From a bacterium (GTDB lineage Bacteria; Cyanobacteriota; Sericytochromatia; S15B-MN24; UBA4093), in NCBI GenBank assembly GCA_017744355.1, contig JAGIBK010000004.1, positions 248,001 to 312,000 on the forward strand: a stretch of DNA of 64,000 nucleotides. The letters are read 5' to 3'. Numbering within the stretch: position 1 is the first letter of the stretch; each line of letters opens with the position of its first letter. The notes under the pieces were generated by a model. It saw only the letters and a program-made list of their open reading frames with translations, was not told where the DNA came from and ran no database searches. Positions 41,071 through 50,807 of this stretch are shown in pieces. Position numbers and translations under genes: made by a program.

Positions 41071-41448
41071 ATGGGAATTTTTGACGCCCTCCTCGGCAAC
41101 GCATCCGAGATCACCGTGGACGAGGTCAAGAGCAAGTACGGCCATATCTTGGCCGAGGGCGAGCGCTACGAGCATGCCTACAAGCTGATCCGGGACATGT
41201 TCCTCTTCACCGATAAGCGCCTAATCTTGGTGGATGTGCAAGGCATCACCGGCAAGAAGATCGAATTCCACAGCATCCCCTACCGCAGCATCACCCACTT
41301 CGCCATCGAGACCGCGGGCACCATGGATCTCGACGCCGAGCTCAAGATCTGGCTCTCGGGGCGCGCGGAGCCCATCACCAAGCAGTTCAACAAGCAGCTC
41401 AACATCTACGCGCTGCAATCCCTGCTGGCGACCTACGCACTGCGCTAG
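41071..41448 (+). CDS. Bacterial PH-domain protein (YvbH/bPH_1-like)
   Basis: A 125-residue single-domain protein with the bacterial pleckstrin-homology fold: YKLIRDMFLFTDKRLILVD, TGKKIEFHSIPYRSITHFAI and the closing helix LNIYALQSLLATYAL are typical. These are soluble proteins of poorly known function that often form ring oligomers. No signal peptide. Start at ATG 41071, where AGGAGA lies upstream, rather than the earlier in-frame ATG. Monocistronic, ended by a strong hairpin shared with prfC. Confidence 0.9.
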   Translation: MGIFDALLGNASEITVDEVKSKYGHILAEGERYEHAYKLIRDMFLFTDKRLILVDVQGITGKKIEFHSIPYRSITHFAIETAGTMDLDAELKIWLSGRAEPITKQFNKQLNIYALQSLLATYALR

Positions 41449-41467
41449 ACGCGACGCCTGGCGTGAT

Positions 41468-41505
41468 AACAAGAATCCCCCTCGCGTGCGAGGGGGATTC
41501 TTGTT
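41468..41505. terminator. 18-bp bidirectional terminator hairpin
   Basis: AACAAGAATCCCCCTCGC at 41468-41485 pairs perfectly with 41488-41505 around a two-base loop, ending in TTGTTT. It separates the PH-domain gene from convergent prfC. Confidence 0.8.
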
Positions 41506-41507
41506 TG

Positions 41508-43082
41508 CTAGCTGATCTCGGTCAGGACCAGGTTGGGGTTGCGCTCCTGCACGAAGCGCATCATCCACTGGTCGCGGAAGAGAAGCACCGGCTGGTCGTC
41601 ACGGTCCATGACGCAGACCGCGTCCTTGATCGTGCGGTAGTCGAAGTCCGGGTTCGTCACCCAGCGCGCCAGCTCGACCCCCATGCGATCGAGGATGATG
41701 TCGACGCCGTACTCGGCCTTGAGGCGGTGCTGCATGACCTCGAACTGGAGCACGCCCACCGCGCCGAGGATGGCTTCCTGGTCGCCCACCTGGGGGCGGT
41801 AGAAGACCTGGACCGCGCCCTCCTCGGAGAGCTGGTCGAGGCCCTTCTTGAGCTGCTTGCGCTTGGAGGGATCCTTGAGGCGGACCTGGGCGAAGTGCTC
41901 GGGCATGAAGCGGGGAATCCCCATGTACTCGAAGGCCTTGCCCTCGCACAGGGTGTCGCCGATCCGGAAGTTGCCCGAGTCGAACAGGGCCACGATGTCG
42001 CCGGGGTAGGCCTCCTCGACCACCGCGCGGTCCTGCGCCAGCAGCTGGTGGCTGTTGGCCAGGCGCATGTCGCGGTTGGTCCGCGCGTGCTTGATGGTCA
42101 TCCCCCGGGTGAACTTGCCCGAGCAGACCCGCATGAAGGCCATGCAGTCGCGGTGGGCGGGGTTCATGTTCGCCTGGATCTTGAAGATGAAGCCGCTGAA
42201 GCGCTCCATATCGGGCGGCACCGGGCCGTCGCTGGTCTCGCGGGGCACGGGGGCCGGGGCGATCTTCACGAAGTCGTCCAGGAAGATCTGGACGCCGAAG
42301 TTGGTCATGGCCGAGCCGAAGAACAGGGGGCTCAGCTGGCCGGCGAGCACCCGCTCCAGATCGAAGGGATCGCCCGCGATCTCGAGCATCTCGATGTCCT
42401 CGAGGAGCTGAGCATAGAGGGCCTGGCCCAGGATCTCGGGCAGGGTCGGGTCGTCCAGGCCCATGACGTTGGCCGAGCCCTGGCGCTGGCCGTGGTCGGT
42501 GCCCTGGAAGAGGTGGATCTTGCGGGTGGCGCGCACGAAGACACCCTTGAAGTCCGAGCCCATGCCGATGGGCCAGTTCATGGGGCACGAGCGAATGCCC
42601 AGCACCTTCTCCAGCTCGTCCATCAGGTCGAGGGGATCCCGGCCGAAGCGGTCGAGCTTGTTGATGAAGGTGAAGATCGGGATCTCGCGCAGGCGGCAGA
42701 CCTGGAACAGCTTCTTGGTCTGGGTCTCGACGCCCTTGGCCGCGTCGATCAGCATGACCGCCGAGTCCACGGCCGTCAGCGTGCGGTAGGTGTCCTCCGA
42801 GAAGTCCTCGTGGCCCGGGGTGTCGAGCAGGTTGACCTCGAGCCCCTCGTACGGGAACTGCATGACGCTCGAGGTAATCGAGATGCCGCGCTGCCGCTCG
42901 AGCTCCATCCAGTCCGAGGTGGCGTGACGCTGGGCCCGGCGCGCCTTGACCGAGCCGGCCATGTGGATGGCGCCTCCGTACAGCAGGAGCTTCTCGGTGA
43001 GGGTGGTCTTACCCGCGTCGGGGTGCGAGATGATGGCGAACGTCCGGCGACGCCGGACCTCTTCGGCGAGGGAGAGCGACAA
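41508..43082 (-). CDS. prfC: Peptide chain release factor 3
   Basis: Translational GTPase that recycles RF1/RF2 after termination; 524 residues, the normal length. G1 is ISHPDAGKTTLTEKLL, G2/G3 region RGISITSSVMQF then DTPGHEDFSEDTYRTL, and G4 NKLDRFGRDPLDL. The domain after 380 has the RF3-typical QVFYRPQVGDQEAILGAVG and LQFEVMQHRLKAEYG. TTG start at 43082 follows AGGAGG by five bases. A TATAAT lies further upstream on the minus strand near 43153. Confidence 0.97.
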   Translation of the reverse strand: MSLSLAEEVRRRRTFAIISHPDAGKTTLTEKLLLYGGAIHMAGSVKARRAQRHATSDWMELERQRGISITSSVMQFPYEGLEVNLLDTPGHEDFSEDTYRTLTAVDSAVMLIDAAKGVETQTKKLFQVCRLREIPIFTFINKLDRFGRDPLDLMDELEKVLGIRSCPMNWPIGMGSDFKGVFVRATRKIHLFQGTDHGQRQGSANVMGLDDPTLPEILGQALYAQLLEDIEMLEIAGDPFDLERVLAGQLSPLFFGSAMTNFGVQIFLDDFVKIAPAPVPRETSDGPVPPDMERFSGFIFKIQANMNPAHRDCMAFMRVCSGKFTRGMTIKHARTNRDMRLANSHQLLAQDRAVVEEAYPGDIVALFDSGNFRIGDTLCEGKAFEYMGIPRFMPEHFAQVRLKDPSKRKQLKKGLDQLSEEGAVQVFYRPQVGDQEAILGAVGVLQFEVMQHRLKAEYGVDIILDRMGVELARWVTNPDFDYRTIKDAVCVMDRDDQPVLLFRDQWMMRFVQERNPNLVLTEIS

Positions 43083-43268
43083 TCCATCCTCCTGGAGGCG
43101 ATTCCGAGCCGTCTTGGACCCGGGGAATGCGAGTGCTAGTCGTTATTATAGCTCATCGCCCCACCGCAGGCTCCGTATTATCCACGGTCGATCGGTCCGG
43201 TCCCGCCGGGCCATGATGAAAGGGTCGTTCAAGCGATCGATTGCGATCGACGGCTATAAGGAACCCGC

Positions 43269-45347
43269 ATGATACGTCACATCCAGACCAACCTGTCCCT
43301 CCGAATCGCCACCTTCCTGGTGCTCGGGCTGGGCCTGCTCATGAGCGCGCTTTGCGCGTTCTTCATCTCGACGGCCGCCCAGAAGATGGAGTACAACCTC
43401 CTGCTCAAGGGCAAGGGGATGGCCCGCCAAGGGGCCGCCGTGGTGGCCGAGCTGCTCTCGACGGGCATCCGAGACGGGAAGCTCAGCGCCGATGAGGCCT
43501 TCGACGAGAGCTACCAGGCGATCGCCGGCTCCGAGACCGCCAAGTACCGGACGCGATTCGTCGCTTTCACGGACCTGGCCCTCCCCCGGGTGCAGGACGT
43601 CTTCATGAAGGATCCGGACATCCTCTTCGCCGCCGCCGCCGATCGCAACGGCTACATCGGCACCCACAACAACCCCGAGCGCTCCAAGCGGCGCTTCGAC
43701 GACCCTATCGGCCTCAAGGCCGCGCAGAACACCGAGGCCGCGGGCCTCGTCCAGCTCTACCACCGCGACACCGGCGAATGGGCCTGGGACATCTCGAGCC
43801 CCATCACGATCGAGGGGCGCCACTGGGGCGCGTTCCGGGTCGGCTTCTCGAAGGCCCGCCTCGACGGCCAGATCCGGGACTTCGTCCTGACCATGGCCTC
43901 CGCGTCGGTCGTGGTGATCGCCCTCTTGAGCGCCTTCGTCTTCTGGCTGCTGCGCCGCGCGCTGCGTCCGCTCGACCACATGGTGCGCGTCGTCGAGGCC
44001 GTCTCGCACGGGGACCTGCGCCACAACGTCGAGGTCCGCAGCGCTGACGAGATCGGCAAGATGGCCGCGAGCCTCCAGCGAATGATCGCAAGCCTGCGCC
44101 AGGTGGTCGGCACGGTCCGCGGCGCCGCCCACGTGGTCGAAGGGGGCGTCAGCGAGATCAGCGCGAGCGCCGAAGAGATGAGCCGCGCCTCCCAGAGTCA
44201 GGCGGCTGCGGCCGAAGAGACGTCGAGCTCCATGGACGAGATGGCCGCCGCGATCCAGCAGGTCGCGGGCAACGCCCAGACCCTCGCCCAGAGCGTCGAC
44301 GACACCTCCAGCGCCATCGAGCAGATGATGGCGAGCATCCGCCACGTGGCCGGCAACTCCGACAACCTCAACTCCGCCGTCAGCGAGACCTCGGCCGCCA
44401 TCGAGGAGATGGCCGCCTCCATCCAGCAGGTCGCCCGCAACATCGAAGAAACCCACCAGGTCGCCGGCCACGCCAGCGAGGCCGCCCGCGAAGGCCAGCA
44501 AGCCGTCGAGAAGACCGTCGCCGGCATGACCAACGTCAGCCAGGTGATGGGCGAAGTGATCCATGCCATCGAGGGGCTGGGCAAGCGCTCGGGCGAGATC
44601 GGCGCCATCGTCGAGGTGATCGACGACATCGCCGAGCAGACCAACCTCCTCGCCCTCAACGCCGCCATCGAGGCGGCAAGGGCCGGCGAGGCGGGCCGAG
44701 GCTTCGCGGTCGTCGCCGACGAGGTCCGCAAGCTCGCCGAGCGCTCCGCCAAGGCCACCAAGGAGATCGCCGAGCTCATCAAGGGCATCCAGCGCGAGAC
44801 GCAGCATGCCATCGAGTCGAGCGATCGCGGCGAGCACGCCATCCGCGAAGGGGTCACCCTCGCGCAGGCTGCCGGCCAATCCCTGTCCGCCATCGTCGGC
44901 TCGGTCGAGCGCGCAGGCGTGCTGATGGGCCAGATCGCCCAGGCCTCGCAGGAACAGGCCAACGCCGCCGAGCAGATCACCGGGGCGGTGGCCAACATGA
45001 GCCACCTGACCCAGCAGGTCACCTCGGCCACCCGCGAGGAGGCGGTCGGCAGCGAGCAGATCGTCCGGGCCACCGACGTCATGAACCAGATGACCCACCA
45101 GGTCTCGGAGGCCACCTCCGAGCAGAAGAAGGGGGGCGAGCGCATCGTGCTCGCCGCCGAGAACGTCAGCCGTGCCGCCCAGGAAGCATCCGAAGCCACC
45201 CGGCTCATCGCCCAGGCCTCGGGCGGACTCCAGGCCCAGGCCACGACCCTGCTCGACGCCATCGCCTTCTTCAAGCTGGACGACGCGCACGAACGAACCC
45301 AGCGCGTCCCGGCCGCCGAGAAGTCGGTCCCCATGCTCAAGGCCTAA
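43269..45347 (+). CDS. Methyl-accepting chemotaxis protein
   Basis: Chemoreceptor of 692 residues. Membrane segments at about 12-34 and 200-222 enclose a periplasmic sensor with [13 protein letters not shown] and [14 protein letters not shown], a Cache-like pattern. HAMP (about 224-276) leads to a long coiled coil. The hairpin tip [19 protein letters not shown], then [17 protein letters not shown], contacts CheA/CheW. Just after HAMP, three 28-residue repeats are visible (from [17 protein letters not shown]). No che genes are adjacent. ATG 43269 follows AAGGA. Confidence 0.95.
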   Translation: MIRHIQTNLSLRIATFLVLGLGLLMSALCAFFISTAAQKMEYNLLLKGKGMARQGAAVVAELLSTGIRDGKLSADEAFDESYQAIAGSETAKYRTRFVAFTDLALPRVQDVFMKDPDILFAAAADRNGYIGTHNNPERSKRRFDDPIGLKAAQNTEAAGLVQLYHRDTGEWAWDISSPITIEGRHWGAFRVGFSKARLDGQIRDFVLTMASASVVVIALLSAFVFWLLRRALRPLDHMVRVVEAVSHGDLRHNVEVRSADEIGKMAASLQRMIASLRQVVGTVRGAAHVVEGGVSEISASAEEMSRASQSQAAAAEETSSSMDEMAAAIQQVAGNAQTLAQSVDDTSSAIEQMMASIRHVAGNSDNLNSAVSETSAAIEEMAASIQQVARNIEETHQVAGHASEAAREGQQAVEKTVAGMTNVSQVMGEVIHAIEGLGKRSGEIGAIVEVIDDIAEQTNLLALNAAIEAARAGEAGRGFAVVADEVRKLAERSAKATKEIAELIKGIQRETQHAIESSDRGEHAIREGVTLAQAAGQSLSAIVGSVERAGVLMGQIAQASQEQANAAEQITGAVANMSHLTQQVTSATREEAVGSEQIVRATDVMNQMTHQVSEATSEQKKGGERIVLAAENVSRAAQEASEATRLIAQASGGLQAQATTLLDAIAFFKLDDAHERTQRVPAAEKSVPMLKA

Positions 45348-45355
45348 CCCAACGT

Positions 45356-45391
45356 AAAGCGCCCGCCGGTGAGTTCACCGGCGGGCGCTTT
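45356..45391. terminator. 17-bp hairpin terminator between the chemoreceptor and GGDEF/EAL genes
   Basis: AAAGCGCCCGCCGGTGA pairs perfectly with 45375-45391 around a GT loop. It lies eight bases after the chemoreceptor stop and 17 before the end of the convergent gene. Confidence 0.8.
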
Positions 45392-45407
45392 CAATTTGGG
45401 ATGGTGG

Positions 45408-46895
45408 CTACATGGCCCGGCGAAGATCCGGCCCCTGGCGCAGCAGCTGCGTGAGGGAGTCCACGGGCAAGGGGCGGCTGAGGTGGTAGCCCTGGACCTC
45501 GTCGCAGTTCAGCCCCTGTAGGAAGGCCAGCTGCTCGGCGGTCTCGACCCCTTCGGCGATGACGGACATGTTGAGGCTGTGGGCCAAGAGGACGATCGTC
45601 TGGACGATGGCGGCGCTGTCGGCGTCGCGGGGCACGTCCCGGACGAAGGACTGGTCGATCTTGAGCATGCCGATCGGGAAGCGCTTGAGGTAGCTCAGCG
45701 AGCTGTAGCCCGTGCCGAAGTCGTCGATGGAGACGCTCACCCCCATCTCGCGCAGGGCCTTGAGGGTCGCGAGCGTCGAGTCCAGATCCCCCATGAAGAT
45801 GCTCTCGGTCAGCTCCAGGTCCAGGGTGCTCGCGGGCAAGTCGAGCTCGGCGAGCAGGGCCTGGATGCGCTCGGCGACGTTCGGCTGACGGAAGTACGAG
45901 CCCGAGATGTTCACCGCCACCCGCAGCGGCGGCAGACCCATCTCACGCCAGGCCTTGGCCTGCTCGCAGGCAGAGCGGATCGCCCAGTCGGTCATGGGCA
46001 GGATCAGGCCGGTCTCCTCGGCCAGGGGGATGAACTTGGCGGGCGAGACCAGGTCCAGCTCCGGATGGCGCCAGCGGATGAGGGCCTCCGCCCCCACCAC
46101 GCGGCCCGTGCGCAGGTCCACCTGGGGCTGATAGTGCAAGAGGAACTCGTTGCGATCGAGGGCCTTGTGGAGCTGGCTTTCGAGCGACAGCCGCTCCAGA
46201 GCCGCCTCACCCATGGCGCTCTCGTAGCGCATGCAGAAGTTGCGGCGCTCCTTGGCGCGGTACATGGCCGTCTCGGCGTTGCGGCTGAGCGCCATCGCCT
46301 CCCCGCCGTCGGTGGGGAAGAGGGCGTAGCCGATGCTCGCGGTGACGAAGAGGTCGTGGCCGTCGAGGACGAGGGGCTCGGAGAGGGCCGCGAGCAGTTC
46401 GCCCGCGAAGCGCGAAGCGTCCTCGGAGGCCGTGAGGCCGGGCCGGATGATGGCGAAGGAATCGCCCCCGATCCGGGCGATGTGGTCCGAGGGCCCGAGG
46501 GCTCCCAAAAGGCGCTCGGCGATCTCGCGAATCAAGAGGTCGCCGCTGGCATCACCCAGGGTGTCGTTGATGACCTTGAAGCGATCCAGGTCGAGGAAGA
46601 GAAGGGCGGATTCCTGCCCGCTGCGCAGGGTGTCGGCCAGGACCTGGCGCAGGCGGTGCTGGAAGAGGTCCCGGTTCGGCAAGCCGGTCAGGGTGTCGGC
46701 GCTCGAGAGGCGCTGGATGGCCGCCTTGTTCTCCTCGCGCATCACGCGCTCCAGGCCGGCGACAATGGTCGCAAGCTCCTCGCGCAGCGTTTCGCGCAGG
46801 GCCGCCGGGGCGCTCGTGGCACCCAGGCGTTCAACCAGGCGCTCGACGTGCTCCTCGAGAGAATTCGGAGAGTTTGTTGCGGGTTGATACATCAT
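45408..46895 (-). CDS. GGDEF-EAL protein, predicted c-di-GMP phosphodiesterase
   Basis: A 495-residue cytoplasmic protein with a short helical N-terminus, a GGDEF domain (about 65-225) and an EAL domain (about 240-485). The GGDEF signature reads RIGGDSF, losing the catalytic Glu/Glu pair, so cyclase activity is doubtful; it may bind GTP as a regulator. The EAL domain is intact: AEALIRW, LELTESI, SIDDFGTGYSSLSYL, LKIDQSFV and AEGVETAEQ. I infer a phosphodiesterase. It has no PAS, GAF or membrane input. Start at ATG 46895; ATG 46892 and GTG 46898 are also possible. Confidence 0.94.
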   Translation of the reverse strand: MMYQPATNSPNSLEEHVERLVERLGATSAPAALRETLREELATIVAGLERVMREENKAAIQRLSSADTLTGLPNRDLFQHRLRQVLADTLRSGQESALLFLDLDRFKVINDTLGDASGDLLIREIAERLLGALGPSDHIARIGGDSFAIIRPGLTASEDASRFAGELLAALSEPLVLDGHDLFVTASIGYALFPTDGGEAMALSRNAETAMYRAKERRNFCMRYESAMGEAALERLSLESQLHKALDRNEFLLHYQPQVDLRTGRVVGAEALIRWRHPELDLVSPAKFIPLAEETGLILPMTDWAIRSACEQAKAWREMGLPPLRVAVNISGSYFRQPNVAERIQALLAELDLPASTLDLELTESIFMGDLDSTLATLKALREMGVSVSIDDFGTGYSSLSYLKRFPIGMLKIDQSFVRDVPRDADSAAIVQTIVLLAHSLNMSVIAEGVETAEQLAFLQGLNCDEVQGYHLSRPLPVDSLTQLLRQGPDLRRAM

Positions 46896-46981
46896 CACGT
46901 CTCTTCACGAAGAAATGCACGGAAGCACCTTTAGTGACCCTAAAATAGCACAAGAATGAGTAATTCGTGAATAAAGTCGCG

Positions 46982-47010
46982 ATAATTGACCTAAATTTAC
47001 ATAAAATCAA
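46982..47010 (-). promoter_or_regulatory. Probable promoter for the GGDEF-EAL gene
   Basis: TTGATT (47005-47010) and AATTAT (46982-46987) on the minus strand with a 17-base spacer, in an AT-rich gap; each matches four of six consensus bases. Confidence 0.45.
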
Positions 47011-47025
47011 AATTAGCGCAATAAA

Positions 47026-48021
47026 CTAAGCCGTTATTTCACCGGCGAGCGGGACCCCCAGGTTCTTGGCGGCGCGCTGCGCCGAGCCCAGCTGACCCAG
47101 CAGGAACATGAGTTTGACCGTGGCAGCCTCGACGGTCATATCGCCGCACGAGACGGCTCCGGCCTGCGCGGCCCGCGCGCCGCACTCGTAGAGGTCCAGA
47201 TCCACCGCCCCGGACATGGCCTGGCTTGCGATCGCAACCACCTTGCCGCTCTTGGTCGCGGCCTCGATGAAGGGCAGGAGGCTCTTCTCGGCGATAGGGA
47301 CATTCCCCGCGCCGAAGGCCTCGAGCACGATGGCCTCGGCCCGGCCCTCGGCCAGGGGCATCAAGAGGTCGGCGTCCATCCCGGGCGTCACGCGGATGGC
47401 GAGCACCTTGTCCGAGAAGGCCCGATGGACCCGAAAGAGGCCCGCCGGGCGCCGGATGGCCTCGGTCCGCAGGGCCACCTTGAGGCCCACATCGGCGAGG
47501 GTCGGAAAGTTGGGGGAGGCGAAGGCGTCGAACTCGTGGATACTCACCTTCTTGGCGCGGTTGCCGCGGTAGAGGGCATGGTTGAAGAAGATGCCGACCT
47601 CGGGCACGTCCATGGTGGCCAATTCGAGGGCCGAGATCAGGTTGTTGCGCGCATCGGTCCGCAGCTCCGAAATCGGGCGCTGGGCCCCGGTCAGGATCAC
47701 CGGCTTGGGCAGGTTGGAGAGCATGTACGAGAGGGCCGAGGCCGTGTAGACCATGGTGTCGGTGCCGTGGACGATCACGAAACCGTCGTAGGCGTCCATC
47801 TCGGCCTCGATCACATCGGCCAAGAGCTGCCATTCGCGGATCCCCGAGTTGGAGCTGTCCAGGTTGTAGAGGGTGCGCGCCTCCACCTCGGCGATGGCCC
47901 GGGCCTCGGGAAGACCGGCCAGGAGCTCGGCCGCATCGTCCGGCGGGCACAAGGCCCCTTCGAGATCGCTCGGGCGCATGCCCAGGGTGCCGCCGGTGTG
48001 GAGCAAGAGCAAGCGTTTCAC
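47026..48021 (-). CDS. ansA: L-asparaginase, type I
   Basis: Cytoplasmic enzyme hydrolysing asparagine to aspartate and ammonia; 331 residues. The two nucleophile motifs are TGGTLGM near the N-terminus and [18 protein letters not shown] near 80; [17 protein letters not shown] is also typical. No signal peptide, which separates it from periplasmic type II. GTG 48021 was chosen because the family begins right before the TGGT motif; the upstream extension lies antisense to the FKBP gene. The ribosome site is weak. Confidence 0.93.
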   Translation of the reverse strand: MKRLLLLHTGGTLGMRPSDLEGALCPPDDAAELLAGLPEARAIAEVEARTLYNLDSSNSGIREWQLLADVIEAEMDAYDGFVIVHGTDTMVYTASALSYMLSNLPKPVILTGAQRPISELRTDARNNLISALELATMDVPEVGIFFNHALYRGNRAKKVSIHEFDAFASPNFPTLADVGLKVALRTEAIRRPAGLFRVHRAFSDKVLAIRVTPGMDADLLMPLAEGRAEAIVLEAFGAGNVPIAEKSLLPFIEAATKSGKVVAIASQAMSGAVDLDLYECGARAAQAGAVSCGDMTVEAATVKLMFLLGQLGSAQRAAKNLGVPLAGEITA

Positions 48022-48133
48022 GAGCGGCCGAGATCCTTTCGAAAAGCGGGAAAAGGGCGAACACTCGCGCGAGCGAGGCTTCTCGATTATACTGAAGCGC
48101 CTCAGGCATGATCCAGGAAAGGAACCATTCGCC

Positions 48134-48571
48134 GTGAAATTCAAGGTAATCGTTGTCGCGACGATGCTGGCCGCCCTCGGCGTGGTCGGCTGTCGCGGAG
48201 GAGACAAGATGGAAAACCAACCTTCCGCCAAGGCCGTCGCCACCACCTCGGGCCTCAAGTACGACGATCTGGTCGTCGGTTCGGGCAAGGAAGCCAAGTC
48301 GGGCAACCTCGTGTCGGTGCACTACACCGGCTGGCTCGAGGACGGCACCAAGTTCGATAGCTCGCTCGACCGCAAGCAGCCCTTCGACTTCGTGCTCGGC
48401 CAGGGCATGGTCATCAAGGGCTGGGACGAGGGCGTGGCCGGCATGAAGGTCGGCGGCAAGCGCAAGCTCTACATCCCGCCCCAGCTGGGTTACGGCGATC
48501 GCGGCGCCGGCGGCGTGATCCCGCCCAAGGCCACGCTGATCTTCGAAGTCGAGCTCCTCGACGTCAAGTAA
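48134..48571 (+). CDS. FKBP-type peptidyl-prolyl isomerase, lipoprotein
   Basis: Extracytoplasmic folding helper of 145 residues. The leader ends LGVVGC (lipobox, Cys about residue 20). The single FKBP domain has [39 protein letters not shown] and [20 protein letters not shown], the full set of pocket residues. GTG 48134 follows AGGAAAGGAACC. Divergent from the asparaginase gene; a strong terminator follows. Confidence 0.94.
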   Translation: MKFKVIVVATMLAALGVVGCRGGDKMENQPSAKAVATTSGLKYDDLVVGSGKEAKSGNLVSVHYTGWLEDGTKFDSSLDRKQPFDFVLGQGMVIKGWDEGVAGMKVGGKRKLYIPPQLGYGDRGAGGVIPPKATLIFEVELLDVK

Positions 48572-48590
48572 GCTCCTAAGGCTCATGCGA

Positions 48591-48623
48591 AAGGGGGGCG
48601 CCATCCGGCGCCCCCCCTTTTTT
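48591..48623 (+). terminator. Rho-independent terminator after the FKBP gene
   Basis: A GGGGGGCGCC/GGCGCCCCCC stem with ATCC loop is followed by six T residues at 48618-48623. Confidence 0.9.
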
Positions 48624-48629
48624 CGTTGC

Positions 48630-49940
48630 TTAGCGGCTCGCCGCCAGGTCGAAGAGCCGACGCTCCTTGAGGGTCGCGTAAAGCTCGGGCCTAAAGTCCG
48701 GGTGGGCGATGGAGACGAGGGCCTCGCCCCGCTCGCGCAGGCTCAGGCCGTGCAGGTTGACCATGCCGTACTCGGTGGCGACCCAGTGGACGTGACCACG
48801 GGTCGTCACCACACCCGCCCCCGGCTTGAGGGTCGCGGCGATGCGCGAGACGGTGCCCTTGCGGGCGGTGGAGGGCAGGGCGATGATGGGCATGCCGCCG
48901 CGCGAGAGGGCCGCCCCGCGGATGAAGTCCATCTGGCCGCCGATGCCGCTGTAGATCCGCGTCCCCATGGAGTCGGCGCAGACCTGACCCGTCAGGTCGA
49001 TCTCGATGGCGCTGTTGATGGCGACCATCTTCTCGTGCCGGCGAATGAGGGCCGTGTCGTTGGTGTAGTCGCAGGGGTGGAACTCGACCGAGGGGTTGTC
49101 GTCCACGAAGTCGAAGAGGCGCTGGGTCCCGTTGACGAAGCTCGTGACGAGCCGGCCGGGATGCACGGCCTTGAAGCGGTTGGTGATCACCCCGGCCTCG
49201 ACCAGATCCACCACCCCGTCCGAGAACATCTCGGTGTGGATGCCCAGCTCGTGCTTGTCCTTGAGGGCGGCCAGCACCGCGTCGGGGATGCCGCCGATGC
49301 CCAGCTGCAGGGTCGAGCCGTCCGTGATGGCCGCGGCGATCCGCTCGCCGATGGCGCGCTCCACCGGCCCGATGGCAGGCGGTTCGTGCGCGACCAGGGG
49401 ACGATCGGTGAGGATGAAGGCGTCCACCTCGCTCAGGTGCACGAAGCTGTTGCCATGGGTTCGCGGCATGCGGCGGTTGATCTCGGCGACCACGATGCGG
49501 GCCGAGGCGACGGCCGCCTTGGCCGCATCCACCGAGGTGCCCAGCGTGCAATAGCCGTGGGCATCGGGGTACGAGAGCTGCACCACCGCCACGTCCAGGG
49601 GCACCTGGCGCGACTCGAAGAGCCAGGGAATGTCCGACAGGAAGATCGGCACGAAGTCCGCCCGCCCCTCGTCGATGGCCGTGCGAACGTTGGCCCCCGC
49701 GAAGAGCGAGTAGGAGCGGAAGCGATCCACGTGCGCGGGGTCGGCGAAGGGTGCCGGGCCGCCCTTATGCAGGTGGTAGAGCTTGACGTCCGAGAGATCG
49801 CGGCGCTCGCACAGGGCCTCCTCCAGCGGGAGGGGGCTCGCCGCTGCGCCGTGCAAGAAGACGTTCATCCCGCTGCGGACGTGGGCGATCGCCTCTTCGG
49901 GGGTGACGGCGCGTTGCTTCCAGTCGGCTTCGAGTGGCAT
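48630..49940 (-). CDS. Acetyl-CoA hydrolase/transferase family protein (acyl-CoA:carboxylate CoA-transferase)
   Basis: Cytoplasmic class I CoA-transferase of 436 residues, moving CoA between acetyl-CoA and an organic acid such as 4-hydroxybutyrate, butyrate or succinate. LQLGIGGIPDAVL and the active-site Glu in GIHTEMFSDG are typical of the Cat1/AbfT branch, as are YSGIGGQMDFIRGA near 340 and VHWVATEYGMVNL near 395. The acid substrate cannot be fixed. ATG 49940 follows AAGGAG by five bases. No metabolic partner is adjacent. Confidence 0.88.
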   Translation of the reverse strand: MPLEADWKQRAVTPEEAIAHVRSGMNVFLHGAAASPLPLEEALCERRDLSDVKLYHLHKGGPAPFADPAHVDRFRSYSLFAGANVRTAIDEGRADFVPIFLSDIPWLFESRQVPLDVAVVQLSYPDAHGYCTLGTSVDAAKAAVASARIVVAEINRRMPRTHGNSFVHLSEVDAFILTDRPLVAHEPPAIGPVERAIGERIAAAITDGSTLQLGIGGIPDAVLAALKDKHELGIHTEMFSDGVVDLVEAGVITNRFKAVHPGRLVTSFVNGTQRLFDFVDDNPSVEFHPCDYTNDTALIRRHEKMVAINSAIEIDLTGQVCADSMGTRIYSGIGGQMDFIRGAALSRGGMPIIALPSTARKGTVSRIAATLKPGAGVVTTRGHVHWVATEYGMVNLHGLSLRERGEALVSIAHPDFRPELYATLKERRLFDLAASR

Positions 49941-50008
49941 GGCTTCTCCTTGAGAGGGGCGGGAACGATCCCATCATGCCGCGACCGGCGCGCCGCCTCA
50001 AGCGTAGT

Positions 50009-50791
50009 TTACACCGGCTCGGGCGAGAGGCTCAGCAAACCGGTTCCGCGCAGGCGCTCGGTCTGAGAGCGGGTCAGGTGGGCGATGAAGGCCTGGGCGC
50101 GGTCGGTCTCGGGCCGGGTGAAGAACGTCGTCGGGTCGGTGTCCTCCACGATCCGGCCCTGGTCCATGAACAGTACCCGGTCGGCCACCTTGCGGGCGAA
50201 GCCCATCTCGTGGGTCACCACCAGCATGGTCATCCCGCCCCGGGCGATGTCGTTGATGACCGTCAGCACCTCGTGCACCATCTCGGGGTCCAGCGCCGAG
50301 GTGGGCTCGTCGAAGAGCATGACCCGCGGGCGCATGGCCAGGGCCCGCGCGATGGCGACCCGCTGCTGCTGGCCGCCCGAGAGCTGGGCGGGATAGGCGC
50401 CGGCCTTGTGGCCCATCCCCACCCGGCCCAAAAGCTCGCGCGCCTGCGCCTGGGCCTCGGTGCGGCTCAGGCCGCGGACCTGCATGGGCGCAAGGCACAC
50501 GTTCTCCATGACCGAGAGGTGCGGGAAGAGGTGGAAGCCCTGGAAGACCATCCCCACCTCTTGGCGAATCGCACGCACGTCGGCCTGCGACCCTTGCAGG
50601 TCGCGGCCCAAGACGCGGATGGCCCCGGAGTCGATCTCTTCGAGCCGGTTGATGCAGCGCAAGAGGGTGCTCTTGCCCGATCCGCTCGGCCCCAAGAGGA
50701 CGATCTTCTCGCCCGGCGACACCCGCAGGTCGACCCCCTGGAGGATCCGGGTCGCGCCGAAAGCCTTGTGGACGTTCTCGATGACGATCAT
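50009..50791 (-). CDS. glnQ: Polar amino-acid ABC transporter ATP-binding protein
   Basis: ATPase of a GlnQ/HisP-type importer; 260 residues. Walker [19 protein letters not shown]-loop [11 protein letters not shown], signature [15 protein letters not shown], Walker [16 protein letters not shown], switch His in VVTHEMGFA. It follows the fused receptor-permease gene by 16 bases, so together they make a complete two-gene importer. ATG 50791 follows GGAGCGAAGGC. Confidence 0.95.
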   Translation of the reverse strand: MIVIENVHKAFGATRILQGVDLRVSPGEKIVLLGPSGSGKSTLLRCINRLEEIDSGAIRVLGRDLQGSQADVRAIRQEVGMVFQGFHLFPHLSVMENVCLAPMQVRGLSRTEAQAQARELLGRVGMGHKAGAYPAQLSGGQQQRVAIARALAMRPRVMLFDEPTSALDPEMVHEVLTVINDIARGGMTMLVVTHEMGFARKVADRVLFMDQGRIVEDTDPTTFFTRPETDRAQAFIAHLTRSQTERLRGTGLLSLSPEPV

Positions 50792-50807
50792 GCCTTCGCT
50801 CCTCTCG

